Shown here: piece by piece, positions 1 through 11,200 of the stretch
Layout: each line of letters begins with the position of its first letter
Numbering within the stretch: the stretch's first letter is position 1
Origin: Glandiceps talaboti
Lineage: Eukaryota; Hemichordata; Enteropneusta; Spengelidae
Length of the DNA stretch: 64,000 nucleotides
Reading direction: 5' to 3'
Assembly (NCBI RefSeq): GCF_964340395.1
Contig: NC_135563.1
Coordinates: 632,001-696,000, forward strand
Notes under the pieces: generated by a model
The model's database searches: none
What the model saw: only the letters and a program-made list of their open reading frames with translations
Told to the model about the DNA's origin: nothing
Translations under genes and position numbers: made by a program

Positions 1-330
1 TCATCATCTCCGAAAGTGTTCAGAATTCTTCGATATTTGGTGTGCATGTTCCCTGGGGGGAGGCTATTCAGATTTGTTCATGCCAAGTTGATCTGTGCCA
101 TTTTCAAATTTTATGATTTTTTTTCAAAAAATGATATTTTCATCATCTCCTCAAATACTACTTGTCAGATTGCTTTGATATCTGGTGTGTTGATGCGCAG
201 GGGGTAGCTTACTCAGATTTGTTAATTTCAAGTCAGCACATCTTCTTTTCTATTTTTTATGATTTTTTTTTTGTAATTTAACAAAAAAATGAATATGTTA
301 ATGAGCATTGTGACCGACGCCATATTGGAA
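1..330 (+). repeat. Dispersed repeat, left copy, with internal 139-bp duplication
   Basis: Positions 85-328 match the reverse complement of 63641-63873 with only scattered differences, so this is one interspersed family present at both ends of the window in opposite orientation. Inside it, the segment starting tcatcatctcc at 1 recurs at 140, giving a diverged tandem pair with a 139-bp period. The left limit lies outside the window. No reading frame or terminal inverted repeat is evident, so the class is unknown. Confidence 0.75.
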
Positions 331-383
331 ATCAGTCCACAAGACTTTAAGTAAACTGCCACTTTTCAAAAGACACTATTGAT

Positions 384-495
384 GTCAAACAAGCAATGTA
401 ATATGTGCTATAGTCATAATTCCAGGCATTGTGTGCCCAAATGACAAGTGTTTGTTCGAAACAGGGTTGTAAACTTCAAATCCAAATTTTGCACC
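384..495 (+). repeat. Diverged dispersed repeat, copy 1
   Basis: This stretch and 3660-3790 share the string aacaagcaatgtaatat and then a run of matching blocks (gcatyrtgygccc, caagtgtytgttsgaaa, gggttg). They are two old copies of an unnamed repeat in the same orientation. Class unknown. Between 496 and 1187 I see only AT-rich sequence without a credible gene; the minus-strand open frame at 604-828 has no recognisable motif. Confidence 0.5.
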
Positions 496-1187
496 CCTTC
501 TACATAATCAGCCAATCTGCAACATCCTCATTTGCATACAATCTATCCTCCAGCTAGACAGCGACACTGAATGGCTGCTCACGGGCCTTATTTTTCGGTA
601 TTTTCAACTCGCCGTAACTTTCACTAGAGTCCACCATTTTAGATACTGTAAACGCCTAAACCTCAACTGACATCTCTTCTTTCGTGCCAGCAAAATAAAT
701 TTTGGCATTACATTTAGGAATACCAATTTTCCGATGAATTCGGGGCGCATACTTGAGGCCCTGAAATTTCGACCCGGTTTTTCGCTCATAGTTTCCTCAA
801 TACGGACCGGAAAGTTTACAAATTTCACAAAAAGGTGGATTTTTATGTGTTTTAAGTAACCATGGCAAGTAAATTTAGTAGGATCGTTGTGTAACGGTCC
901 GGACCGTTCAAGTATTTTCGGTAGAAAATGACTGATTTGAACCGGAAGTTGAAGCTGGCCTTGTTCGACCGGGCAACTTTCGACAGCCAGTTAACACGGG
1001 AGTTCTTGGTACTCACTAAAATCACACTTCAGACCCACTATAAAAGTTTGATGTTTTCAGATAACATGTAACTTGTGATTAATTCTATATTGTCATGTAA
1101 TTTGGAGTGACAGTGAACTAGAATGAAGACAACTCGCGTAAGCAAGGCGAGGCATGCCTCGGCCATAAAGGCGTGCGGATGAAGTTA

Positions 1188-1382
1188 TATGACAGAACCC
1201 CATGGCCTCGCAATGGACGGTATGGCATACAGAAGTTATTTTCACTCGTGATTCAGTTTATTCTGCTGTATTTTCACTAGCTATCGCTCGTGAAAATACG
1301 TGGCAGAATAAACTGAATCACCCATGAAAATAACTTCTGTATGCCCTACCATCCATTGCGAGGCCATGGGGTTCTGTTATTA
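1188..1382. mobile_element. Fold-back palindrome, MITE-like
   Basis: The arms 1188-1277 and 1290-1382 are near-perfect reverse complements of about 90 bp each, separated by a loop of about 12 bp. Both outer ends read cagaacccc / ggggttctg. Inside the arms lie attcagtttattctg and its complement. The internal motif ttttcac ... gtgaaaa recurs nearby (around 2232 and 2496). This is the shape of a short non-autonomous fold-back element. No target-site duplication could be fixed. From 1383 to 1775 I see no gene. Confidence 0.7.
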
Positions 1383-1821
1383 TTACATATGTACACCAAA
1401 AACGCAATAAAATGCATGTGGGGAAGGGCGAACAACATATTCACATGAATATGTATCAGGTCACCAGCTCATGTCATTCAGACGTCAGAGACGTGAATTA
1501 TGAGCGATGATTGGTTGTCAACAACAATAAGTATTGATATGCAAATTACGTGTTGACCTGCTCTCGCTAGCTGGCTCCGTTGTGATTCATTCACAAAACC
1601 GATCAGAAGAAATGCATACAAGATTAATTTAGTAGTAGAAACAGATAAAATTCAACAGCGTGGTATCTATAGTGTCCTATATAATAGTAATTCAGCAAAA
1701 TCTTTCAAAATGTACAATATTATAAAAATTAGTCTTCATCAGAATCGGAAAAGATTACAGATTGTCTGCAGCGGTTTATAATGTAAACACACTGACTAGA
1801 ACTTTGAGAGATCGAGCTGTT

Positions 1822-2150
1822 TCAGGCGACATGAAATGTGAAAGATCCACCGCTAAACTGTGTGTTTGAAAACATTCCGCATAACTGTGGGAATTGATTG
1901 ACTGCGTTCTGGCTGGTTGATGGTCCTGAGGAATGTGTTGCATGATCTCCCATCGGCTGCATTTGTTGGGCGTTGTTGATGTGTACGCGTACGATGACAT
2001 TGGTGGCCGTAGTCGCTGGCGCGGGCCTCGAGTCAGATTTATTTTGTTGTTGATCATAATAAAATTCACTCTCAGAAAGTTCAAAATAATTCAAATTAAA
2101 CAAATCGTTATGTTCAGAATCCGCCGAAGTATCTTCTATATAACAATATT
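1822..2150 (-). CDS. Possible C-terminal exon of a transposon-derived protein
   Basis: A minus-strand open frame is readable from about 2150, where a tatatag acceptor-like sequence sits, to a stop at 1822. The peptide is acidic at first (EDTSADSEHND), then rich in Gln, Ser and Thr, and ends FSNTQFSGGSFTFHVA. A short Phe/Gly-rich tail of this kind is, from memory, common at the C-terminus of invertebrate Crypton-like or other tyrosine-recombinase transposon proteins; that link is inference. The frame at 59836-60207 ends in a similar way (LFQSSTIYGGTV). No catalytic domain is visible, the upstream exon is not identified, and the frame is only about 110 codons, so it may be a relic or chance. 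Confidence 0.3.
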
Positions 2151-2160
2151 ACATGTAAAG

Positions 2161-3640
2161 TAGTGGTCGCCGGCAATATTTACAAACATAAAGTACTTTG
2201 AAAGGTTGTTTACTCATGTGCATAATCAACAGTGAAAATACCTTGTTAATTTGCATAGTTATTTGATAGGTAAGGCACTAATTTGCATAGTTATTTGATA
2301 CCTCAGAACTTGCGATGGTCGAGAAAAATAGTGAAATACCTTAGGAACCAACAAAAAATTGTTCAAAAAGTGTGTAAAGACAGGAAAGACATGTATGTGC
2401 ATTAAAAAAATGCATTTATTTGCTTATTTTCATCAGGAATTGGTTTTACTTTTGGATCTATTTTATTTCAATTTATCTAATTTGCATAGCCACCAGTGAA
2501 AATACCGGTTTTATTTTTGACTGTACATCAACATACACAATGGTACATATGTAATAAAGAGCAGTATGTACAGTGAATCGACCGTACCAAACTGTGTTTA
2601 TTAGCCGACAGTTTACATGTAAACACAGATATTACTAGTGTTAGTTATCTGTGATGTATCGACATGAACATGTCTTGCTATTTCCAAAATGCAAATATTT
2701 GGCAAGTAAAAATAATTAAAATAATTACAACTTTAATTTGGCTTCAGACTTTGCATTATGTTTTGCGTATCTTTCCCCGTTTTACATGTAAATCCAAAAA
2801 GGTTCTCTCTAGTCATGTCAGTGATCATACCGGGCTGCTTTGAGTACGAGCGAGGTGAAGCATGTTGAGGTATTTTGTTGAGAATTATAAATATTGCGAA
2901 ATGTCAAGTACAAGGTTTAAATACAATGGAAATGATGAAAAAAAATTGGCAGAGTCTGCTGACAGGCGCCGGTCACAAGACACACTCCGTAAATTTAAAT
3001 ATTAGATGATGTTATGTCTACTACAAGTTGAATGTTGTTGACAATTAAGCTTATGGACAGTGTTTTTGGTAAATTTGTTAGAAAATTGAAATTTGAATTG
3101 CCTCAAAATTATTTTAGATCCCTAGTTTATTTCATTCATTATTAAAATTTTCCAGGGTTGAAGCTGTAAGACACTGGAATTATTTATAGCCAACCTCAAA
3201 AATCCTTTGTGTGTGTGTGTGTGTGTTTGTCTGTGTCTGTGTCTGTGTCTGTGTCTGTGTCTGTGTCTGTGCGTGTGTGCATTTCCCAGTCATTATTTTT
3301 CTGAGATTTTGTGTAATTTTCATAACAGTAATTTTTTTTATAAAATGGTGACTATGGTATAAAAGTACAATATTTTACCAACTTTCTGTGTAAAATGTGT
3401 TTTATCGTGAGATATCATATGAAACCACTAACCACTTTATTACATCGCTACCAAAATAAAAACTAAAAAGAACAGCGGAGCTATTCTGACCGATAGGTCA
3501 CTTGTTAAGTCTATTTGTCTGTGGACATTTAATTTGAAATAATTGTAGCTTTCCTGACAAAACTAATCATTATTGTTATGCAAACTGTATGAATAAATTA
3601 TGCAAATGAGTCACCCAGCTTTCAAAATAATCCATGGAGA
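2161..3640. other. AT-rich non-genic stretch with small repeats
   Basis: No credible gene. It holds a short direct duplication of a ttaatttgcatagttattt block near 2246 and 2279. At 2951-2972 it has the 22-bp string starting gagtctgctgacagg that also occurs in the right arm of the fold-back element at 57184-58810, preceded in both places by an A/T homopolymer. This suggests a relict of the same family. Confidence 0.5.
3206..3272 (+). repeat. (TG)n / (TGTGTC)n microsatellite
   Basis: A run of alternating GT followed by repeated tgtgtc hexamers, directly visible. It lies in non-coding DNA upstream of the first recognised exon. Confidence 0.95.
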
Positions 3641-3659
3641 ACATTGCCATCTAGGGCAG

Positions 3660-3790
3660 GCAACAAGCAATGTAATATACTGTAGAATTCTATGCATCAT
3701 GCGCCCTCAACAAGTGTCTGTTGGAAATTGGGTTGCAGACTTGGGTTGGAAATTGGGTTGCACAAATCCGAACACCTGCCAAAATGGTGT
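3660..3790 (+). repeat. Diverged dispersed repeat, copy 2
   Basis: Second copy of the repeat at 384-495, in the same orientation. It also holds a short internal duplication of gttggaaattgggttgca around 3719-3765. The 88-codon open frame crossing it (3600-3866) is taken as a by-product of the repeat. 3791-4324 is AT-rich and ends in a pyrimidine-containing tract and TAG acceptor at 4322-4324. Confidence 0.5.
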
Positions 3791-4324
3791 TCCTCCAGGA
3801 CACGTAAAGTTAATCACATACATACCCTCGAAATGTATGGTTTTTCAAATAGATCTTGATATATGAAATCAACTATTTCTTACCTCAGCGAGTATCACTC
3901 AAACTTGCTGCCATGTTGACTACACAAAGGAGGTTGGGAAAATCAGGACTTCCGTCTTCGTAGCTATGTAGATTTTATCCTCAACTAACGTCCTTGTACC
4001 TGGTACTTTGTAGAGTTTCCTCACAACTTGTAGTTTTGTACCCGTAACTCTACCAATCGGGCTCTTAACTAATATTTGTTACCTACCCCTGATTATTATT
4101 ATCACATACTGTGTTATTTATAATATCAATCTTCAGAGATTGTGAAGCATTTAAACATTACAAGACAGCAAGTTCTACTGTAACAATGGATTCAATAATA
4201 AAATTATGATTCTACAACAGAAAACAAAACAAATTCAGTGTTGTGTCCTTGTTAGAATTATTACAATGTCATTCTTAATTTTAATTTTATAAACAGTATC
4301 CATTTTGTTTATTAAACTGTGTAG

Positions 4325-5005
4325 GCCAAAGTTTCAAGACTTGTAAAGAAGTGTAAAGAGAGAGACATTGTCATAAACAGGTTAGCCAAGGAGCTTACCC
4401 AGCAATATGGAGGAAGATCTAGTGAACTTCTGGATGCAGTTGTGAGGTTACAGTCAAGAATGCAAGATGAGGAATATAATGAACCCATGACACCATACAG
4501 CACCAGTTTGCCAGGAATTCATGGAGAACCTGAGCTCACAGTGGAGAGGCCAGAGGTCAGTGTTGAGAGTTCACTCAGAAGTTCACCAATGGGTGAAGCA
4601 AGTAGGCAAACACCAAACCTGTCAGAGAATGTAATCAATGAACTAAGTGAGCCATTATGGCAAGCCATAGAGAGGACTTCCCCTGGTCTTGGTAGATCAC
4701 CAGCCCCAAGTAATCAAGAGATTACATCTGATGAAGCTGCGATGGAAGTGCTGCTGCAAAGTCTTGGTAGCAATGGAGCTGCAGCAGGTGATTCAACAAC
4801 TCATGCAGCATCAAGTGACAGAACATCACCAAGAAATGCCTTAGAAGATCTGTTAGCCACAGACCCTGAATTAGCCAGGATGCTAGAGAGAGGTACAAGT
4901 GGACGGCATAGTAGTCACTCAGATAGGGACAATTTGTTGCAGGGTATTGGTAGTATTGAGACCACAAGGGAAAGAAGAACAACTCCTAGACGACAGAGAG
5001 TAAAG
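4325..5005 (+). CDS. RIMBP: RIM-BP-like gene, exon A (coiled-coil end and linker)
   Basis: A 681-bp exon of 227 codons between a TAG acceptor (4322-4324) and a GTGAGA donor at 5006, phase 0 at both ends. The reading frame is open before the first internal ATG (4442), so this is an internal exon and the gene starts upstream. Residues 1-45 of the exon (AKVSRLVKKCKERDIVINRL...) form an amphipathic coiled-coil end, as expected in the N-terminal half of RIM-binding proteins, the scaffolds that tie RIM to presynaptic calcium channels. Residues 46-215 are a Ser/Pro/Glu-rich, probably disordered linker. The last residues are basic (RRTTPRRQRVK). Canonical RIM-BPs would carry SH3-1 soon after the coiled coil; none is seen here. 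Exon call is strong; the family name rests mainly on the downstream FN3 and SH3 exons. Confidence 0.82.
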
Positions 5006-5050
5006 GTGAGAATACTTAATTGCATATGAATAAGCACAAATGCTACCATT

Positions 5051-6330
5051 CCTAAGACTGGCTAGGTTCAGTAGTGTTATAGGTATGGTCCGGTGTGTGT
5101 GTGTGTGTGTGTGGGGGGGGGGGGGGGGATGTGTGTGTGTAAACAACTTAAAGTCAAAACCACTGAACTGATTGCCATGATATTTGGTGGGTCCATTACC
5201 TTGGGTGTCTAGTTGGGAAATTGTTCAAATCAAAATGATCTTACCTAGCGGTGTGTGATTTAGGTCGAAAAATGTAATTTTTAGTCAAAAAACTTACTCA
5301 AAAACTATTGGGCAGATCGGTCTGAAATTTGGTGGGAACATTGTTAGGGGTGTCTAAGCATTCATAATATATTTGCAAATGTGCCTAGCAACAAAACCAC
5401 GCCCATAGCAACAGGTATACTGAGGTATTTCACAAAGATAACCACTGGGATTAAAAGACAATTGAATAAGCATTCAAAAAATGTATGCAAATATGCCTAG
5501 CAACAGAACCATGCCCATAGCAACAGCAAAATGATCAGATATATTGCAAAGATAACAACAGGGATTAATAGATAATTGGATGAACATTCCAAAAATGTAT
5601 GTAAATTTGCCTAGCAACAAGACCATGCCCATAGCAACAGCCAATCGGTGGTGTATTTCACAAAGATGACCATGGGGATGAATAGACAATTGAATAAACA
5701 TTAAAAAAATGTATGTAATTTGCCTAACAACAAGACCACACCCATAGCAACAGCCAAATAATCACGTATATTGCAAAGATAACAACAGGAATAGAAAGAC
5801 AAATGAATAAACATTCAAAAAATCTATGCAAATGTGCCTAGCAACAAGACCACGCCCATAGCAACAGCCAAGTGATCACATATATTGCAAAGATAACAGG
5901 GATAAATAGACAAATGAATGTATGGTTAATCATTCAGCAAATGAATACCTATACCAAGCATGGATCAGCATATTGGAAAACATTTTAAAAAACTGTACAG
6001 TTGTGCTACAACGCCATTGGCACTATTTTTGAAATATGTCAATATCCTTAGCAATGAGACCACACCCATAACAACAGCTTGACGATGATGTGCCAATATA
6101 ACACCAGTGAAGGAAAGGCAAATGAACATTTTAAAAATGTATGCAGATATGCCTAGCAACAAAACCACACCCATAGCAACAGTTAAATAATGGTGTATGG
6201 TGCAGATAGAATGCCATCAATGAATAGGAATGGAAAAAATCTTCACACAATGTATGCAAATATGTCTAGCAACAAGACCACATAATCATCGGAGAAATTT
6301 AAAGTTTATGCTCAACAGTTGTGTTACAAT
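5051..6330 (+). repeat. Microsatellite-bearing dispersed repeat, copy 1
   Basis: First of three intronic copies (others near 40918-42405 and 43952-44930). The order is: a lead with ggttcagtagtgttata, a microsatellite (here GT and a G run, 5094-5139), then aaacaacttaaagtcaaaa and a block with gcagatcggtctgaaattt. From about 5383 there follow roughly seven diverged units of about 110-120 bp containing gcctagcaac and cccatagcaacag. It closes with aactgtacagttgtgctacaacgc-type sequence at 5991-6030 and 6315-6345. No coding capacity is visible. Class unknown. Confidence 0.75.
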
Positions 6331-6489
6331 GCCATCAGTGCTTTTATTTTAGATTGTGCACCGGTTTATTTGGTATTAAAAGTTTACATAAATAATTCAC
6401 TTGTACCTTGATTGGCTCTCAAACTCCATTACACTATGGCATAATGATAAAAAACAATTTCCAAATTCCTTTCTTTGATTACCCTGACA

Positions 6490-6660
6490 AGTAAGGGGAG
6501 AACCATTTGATTTATGGGGGGCAGGAGGAGGTGGGTATGGCAGCAAATTTTTTTTTCCCATAACTGTGACAGCAAATTTTTTTTCTATCATCAGTCCTGC
6601 ATCAGATTATTTTTTCCATATGCAGAAGCAATGCAATTTTTTTTTTCTTGGCTACCAATT
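6490..6660 (+). repeat. Flanking inverted repeat, left copy
   Basis: Contains ggagaaccatttgattt followed by G-rich and long T-rich stretches. The reverse complement of 8100-8232 carries the same 17-bp string followed by the same kind of G and T runs. The two copies flank the Penelope-like remnant in opposite orientation. It may be the edge of a larger composite repeat; age and class are uncertain. Confidence 0.5.
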
Positions 6661-6809
6661 TTGTAATGTGTAGTTCATAACGATACCTACACGTCACTGG
6701 TTCACAACTAATTTGTTCTGTGTAAGTAGCAATAAGTAGCAGTTAACAATCCATGCTTCTATTAAAGATATATAGCTGGTAAAAAATCCATGAGGAGTTG
6801 ACTGATCAC

Positions 6810-8045
6810 TTGGCTAACTGACCTTTAAACCAATCTATTATTACCAAACAAAATAATCAAGTTTGAACCAACCTTGGAAAATGCTTCCACTTATTAACAA
6901 ACTTGATCTAACAACCCACAGTTGGTTATATGGAAAACGCAATGTCATACACTTATTTAATATTGATAGTGTTAGGAATCCCCTTCCCTTTATTACTAAC
7001 AGCCCTTTTCAGGGCCACAACATCCTCCAAAAAGAGAACTACCAAACCACTAAACTATAGTTTCAACAAATAAAGTCTTTAGAATGATCTCCCGATAAGG
7101 ATAGAAGAAAATTTTCAAGACCCTTAAACACCTTGGTAAATTATGAATAAATCCAAGAGAAAATACAAACGGTGGTTTTCCTCTAGTAGCCTCTGTTTGT
7201 AGATGTCTACCAACAAACATGTGGTTGTAGTATGGGCTCACCAGCTTCTCCAGAGATAGCTGACATTGCATTCCACAAACTTGAGTGTCGCATTATTGAA
7301 ACATACATGGATAAAATATCACTTTGGACACGTTTCAGAGATGTCATATTCATGCTTTTCCGTGGCACACAAACTGAACTCAATATTCTGAGTGAAAAGA
7401 TAAATGAAATGCACCCACCATTAAAATTTTCGTTGGTCAGCTCAGAAACGGGAGTGGTATGCCTTAATTTGGTGATTTACAAAGGTACAAACAAACCAAA
7501 AGGTTGGATATCAAGACTCACACCAAACTAGTCTAGTTCCTATACTGTATCAATCATTACGATTTATACAATGTGTGGTTATAGAAACCACATTCTGGTC
7601 ATCCAGACAACACCAAACCAACTGACACTTTTCAGTACCTCCACAGACAAGCATACAACAAAATTAAATTTTAAGCCAAACAACTGCGAGAGCGCTGTCT
7701 TGTTAGACATAACTGAGACTGATGAAGGACCCCAACAGCCAGTCCGAAACGTCTTAAAAGAAGGGTCAACTAGGTTTTGACCTGGGAGCGTATCGTCAAT
7801 GTCTTCTCTGCTAACTTACCCTAATACCAGGGTCAATAACCTTGACAAACCGGTCACTTGGCTAACTGACCTTTAAACCAATTTATTATACCAATTTAAC
7901 AAAATAATCAAGTTTGAACCAGCTTTGAAAAATGCTTCTACTTATTAACAAACTTGAATTAACAACCCTGTGGTTATATGGTAAACGCAATGTCATACAC
8001 TTATTTAATATTGATGGTGTTCGGAGTCCCCTTCCCTTTATTACT
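6810..8045 (+). mobile_element. Penelope-like element remnant with direct terminal repeats
   Basis: About 190 bp at 6810-7003 is repeated directly at 7853-8045 (shared: ggctaactgacctttaaacc, aatcaagtttgaacca, aacgcaatgtcatacactta). Between them lies a broken Penelope-type reverse transcriptase. At 7232-7531 it reads MGSPASPEIADIAFHKLE, then TRFRDVIFMLF at the place of the RY(I/V)DDIF catalytic box, then HPPLKFS and LVIYKGT. Frame 7571-7780 continues with remains of the 3' part. The second Asp of the YxDD box is replaced (RDVI), so the enzyme would be dead. Direct repeats around PLE bodies (pseudo-LTRs) are a known feature of the class. It sits in intron 1 of the RIM-BP-like gene. Confidence 0.75.
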
Positions 8046-8099
8046 GCCCAAATTTAGCTGATTTCAGCACATCACAACAATTTTTTTTTAATTTTTGTC

Positions 8100-8234
8100 T
8101 GTTTGAACAATTTGTTTTTCTCAAGCTATTATGGGATCAAATTATTTGTTTTCCTCCTTCACCTGCCAACAATTTTTTTTTTCTCAAAATCCCCCCCCCC
8201 CAAAAAAAAAATCAAATCAAATGGTTCTCCCATA
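8100..8234 (-). repeat. Flanking inverted repeat, right copy
   Basis: Inverted counterpart of 6490-6560, ending in aaatggttctcccataac immediately before the giant minisatellite begins. It contains C- and A-homopolymers (8190-8210) that complement the G/T runs of the left copy. Confidence 0.5.
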
Positions 8235-11200
8235 ACTAGAGGATTGACACACAGTGACACTCAACAATAACCACTGCATACTAGAGGATTGACATAGTGA
8301 CACTCAACAATAACCACTACATACTGGAGGATTGACATAGTGACACTCAACAATAACCACTACATACTGGAGGATTGACATACAGTGACACTCAACAATA
8401 ACTACTATATACTAGAGGATTGACATACAGTGACACTCAACAATAACCACTACATACTGGAGGATTGACATACAGTGACACTCAACAATAACCACTACAT
8501 ACTGGAGGATTGACATACAGTGACACTCAACAATAACTACTACATACTGGAGGATTGACATACAGTGACACTCAACAATAACCACTACATACTGGAGGAT
8601 TGACATAGTGACACTCAATAATAACTACTACATACTGGAGGATTGACATACAGTGACACTCAACAATAACTACTACATACTGGAGGATTGACATACAGTG
8701 ACACTCAACAATAACCACTACATACTGGAGGATTGACATAGTGACACTCAACAATAACCACTACATACTGGAGGATTGACATACAGTGACACTCAACAAT
8801 AACCACTGCATACTAGAGGATTGACATAGTGACACTCAACAATAACCACTACATACTGGAGGATTGACATACAGTGACACTCAACAATAACCACTACATA
8901 CTGGAGGATTGACATAGTGACACTCAACAATAACCACTACATACTGGAGGGTGACATAGTGACACTCAACAATAACTACTACATACTGGAGGATTGACAT
9001 ACAGTGACACTCAACAATAACCACTACATACTGGAGGATTGACATACAGTGACACTCAACAATAACCACTACATACTGGAGGATTGACATAGTGACACTC
9101 AACAATAACTACTACATACTAGAGGGTGACATAGTGACACTCAACAATAACCACTACATACTAGAGGGTTGACATAGTGACACAACAATAACCACTACAT
9201 ACTGGAGGATTGACATACAGTGACACTCAACAATAACTACTACATACTGGAGGATTGACATAGTGACACTCAACAATAACCACTACATACTGGAGGATTG
9301 ACATACAGTGACACTCAACAATAACCACTACATACTGGAGGATTGACATACAGTGACACTCAACAATAACCACTACATACTGGAGGATTGACATAGTGAC
9401 ACTCAACAATAACCACTACATACTGGAGGATTGACATACAGTGACACTCAACAATAACCACTACATACTAGAGGATTGACATACAGTGACACTCAACAAT
9501 AACTACTACATACTGGAGGATTGACATACAGTGACACTCAACAATAACCACTACATACTGGAGGATTGACATACAGTGACACTCAACAATAACCACTGCA
9601 TACTGGAGGATTGACATACAGTGACACTCAACAATAACCACTACATACTGGAGGATTGACATACAGTGACACTCAACAATAACCACTACATACTAGAGGA
9701 TTGACATAGTGACACTCAACAATAACCACTACATACTGGAGGATTGACATACAGTGACACTCAACAATAACCACTACATACTGGAGGATTGACATAGTGA
9801 CACTCAACAATAACTACTACATACTAGAGGATTGACATACAGTGACACTCAACAATAACCACTACATACTGGAGGATTGACATAGTGACACTCAACAATA
9901 ACTACTACATACTAGAGGATTGACATACAGTGACACTCAACAATAACCACTACATACTGGAGGATTGACATAGTGACACTCAACAATAACCACTACATAC
10001 TAGAGGATTGACATACAGTGACACTCAACAAATAACCACTACATACTGGAGGATTGACATAGTGACACTCAACAATAACTACTACATACTGGAGGATTGA
10101 CATAGTGACACTCAACAATAACTACTACATACTAGAGGATTGACATAGTGACACTCAACAATAACCACTACATACTGGAGGATTGACATACAGTGACACT
10201 CAACAATAACCACTACATACTGGAGGATTGACATAGTGACACTCAACAATAACTACTACATACTAGAGGATTGACATAGTGACACTCAACAATAACCACT
10301 ACATACTGGAGGATTGACATACAGTGACACTCAACAATAACCACTACATACTGGAGGATTGACATAGTGACACTCAACAATAACCACTACATACTGGAGG
10401 ATTGACATACAGTGACACTCAACAATAACCACTACATACTGGAGGATTGACATAGTGACACTCAACAATAACCACTACATACTGGAGGATTGACATACAG
10501 TGACACTCAACAATAACCACTACATACTAGAGGATTGACATACAGTGACACTCAACAATAACTACTACATACTGGAGGATTGACATACAGTGACACTCAA
10601 CAATAACCACTACATACTGGAGGATTGACATAGTCACACTCAACAATAACTACTACATACTGGAGGGTGACATAGTGACACTCAACAATAACCACTACAT
10701 ACTAGAGGGTTGACATAGTGACACAACAATAACCACTACATACTGGAGGATTGACATACAGTGACACTCAACAATAACCACTACATACTGGAGGATTGAC
10801 ATACAGTGACACTCAACAATAACCACTGCATACTGGAGGATTGACATACAGTGACACTCAACAATAACCACTACATACTGGAGGATTGACATACAGTGAC
10901 ACTCAACAATAACCACTACATACTAGAGGATTGACATAGTGACACTCAACAATAACCACTACATACTGGAGGATTGACATACAGTGACACTCAACAATAA
11001 CCACTACATACTGGAGGATTGACATAGTGACACTCAACAATAACTACTACATACTAGAGGATTGACATACAGTGACACTCAACAATAACCACTACATACT
11101 GGAGGATTGACATACAGTGACACTCAACAATAACCACTACATACTGGAGGATTGACATACAGTGACACTCAACAATAACCACTACATACTAGAGGATTGA

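Noticed and set aside
1188-1382. microRNA precursor
   Set aside because: Arms of 90 bp with almost perfect pairing and transposon-like ends fit a fold-back element better than a miRNA hairpin.
3600-3866. 88-codon frame upstream of exon A
   Set aside because: It overlaps a dispersed repeat that has a second, non-open copy at 384-495; no recognisable motif.
7040-7280. Minus-strand frame 7050-7271
   Set aside because: It is a shadow of the PLE fragment; no domain on that strand.
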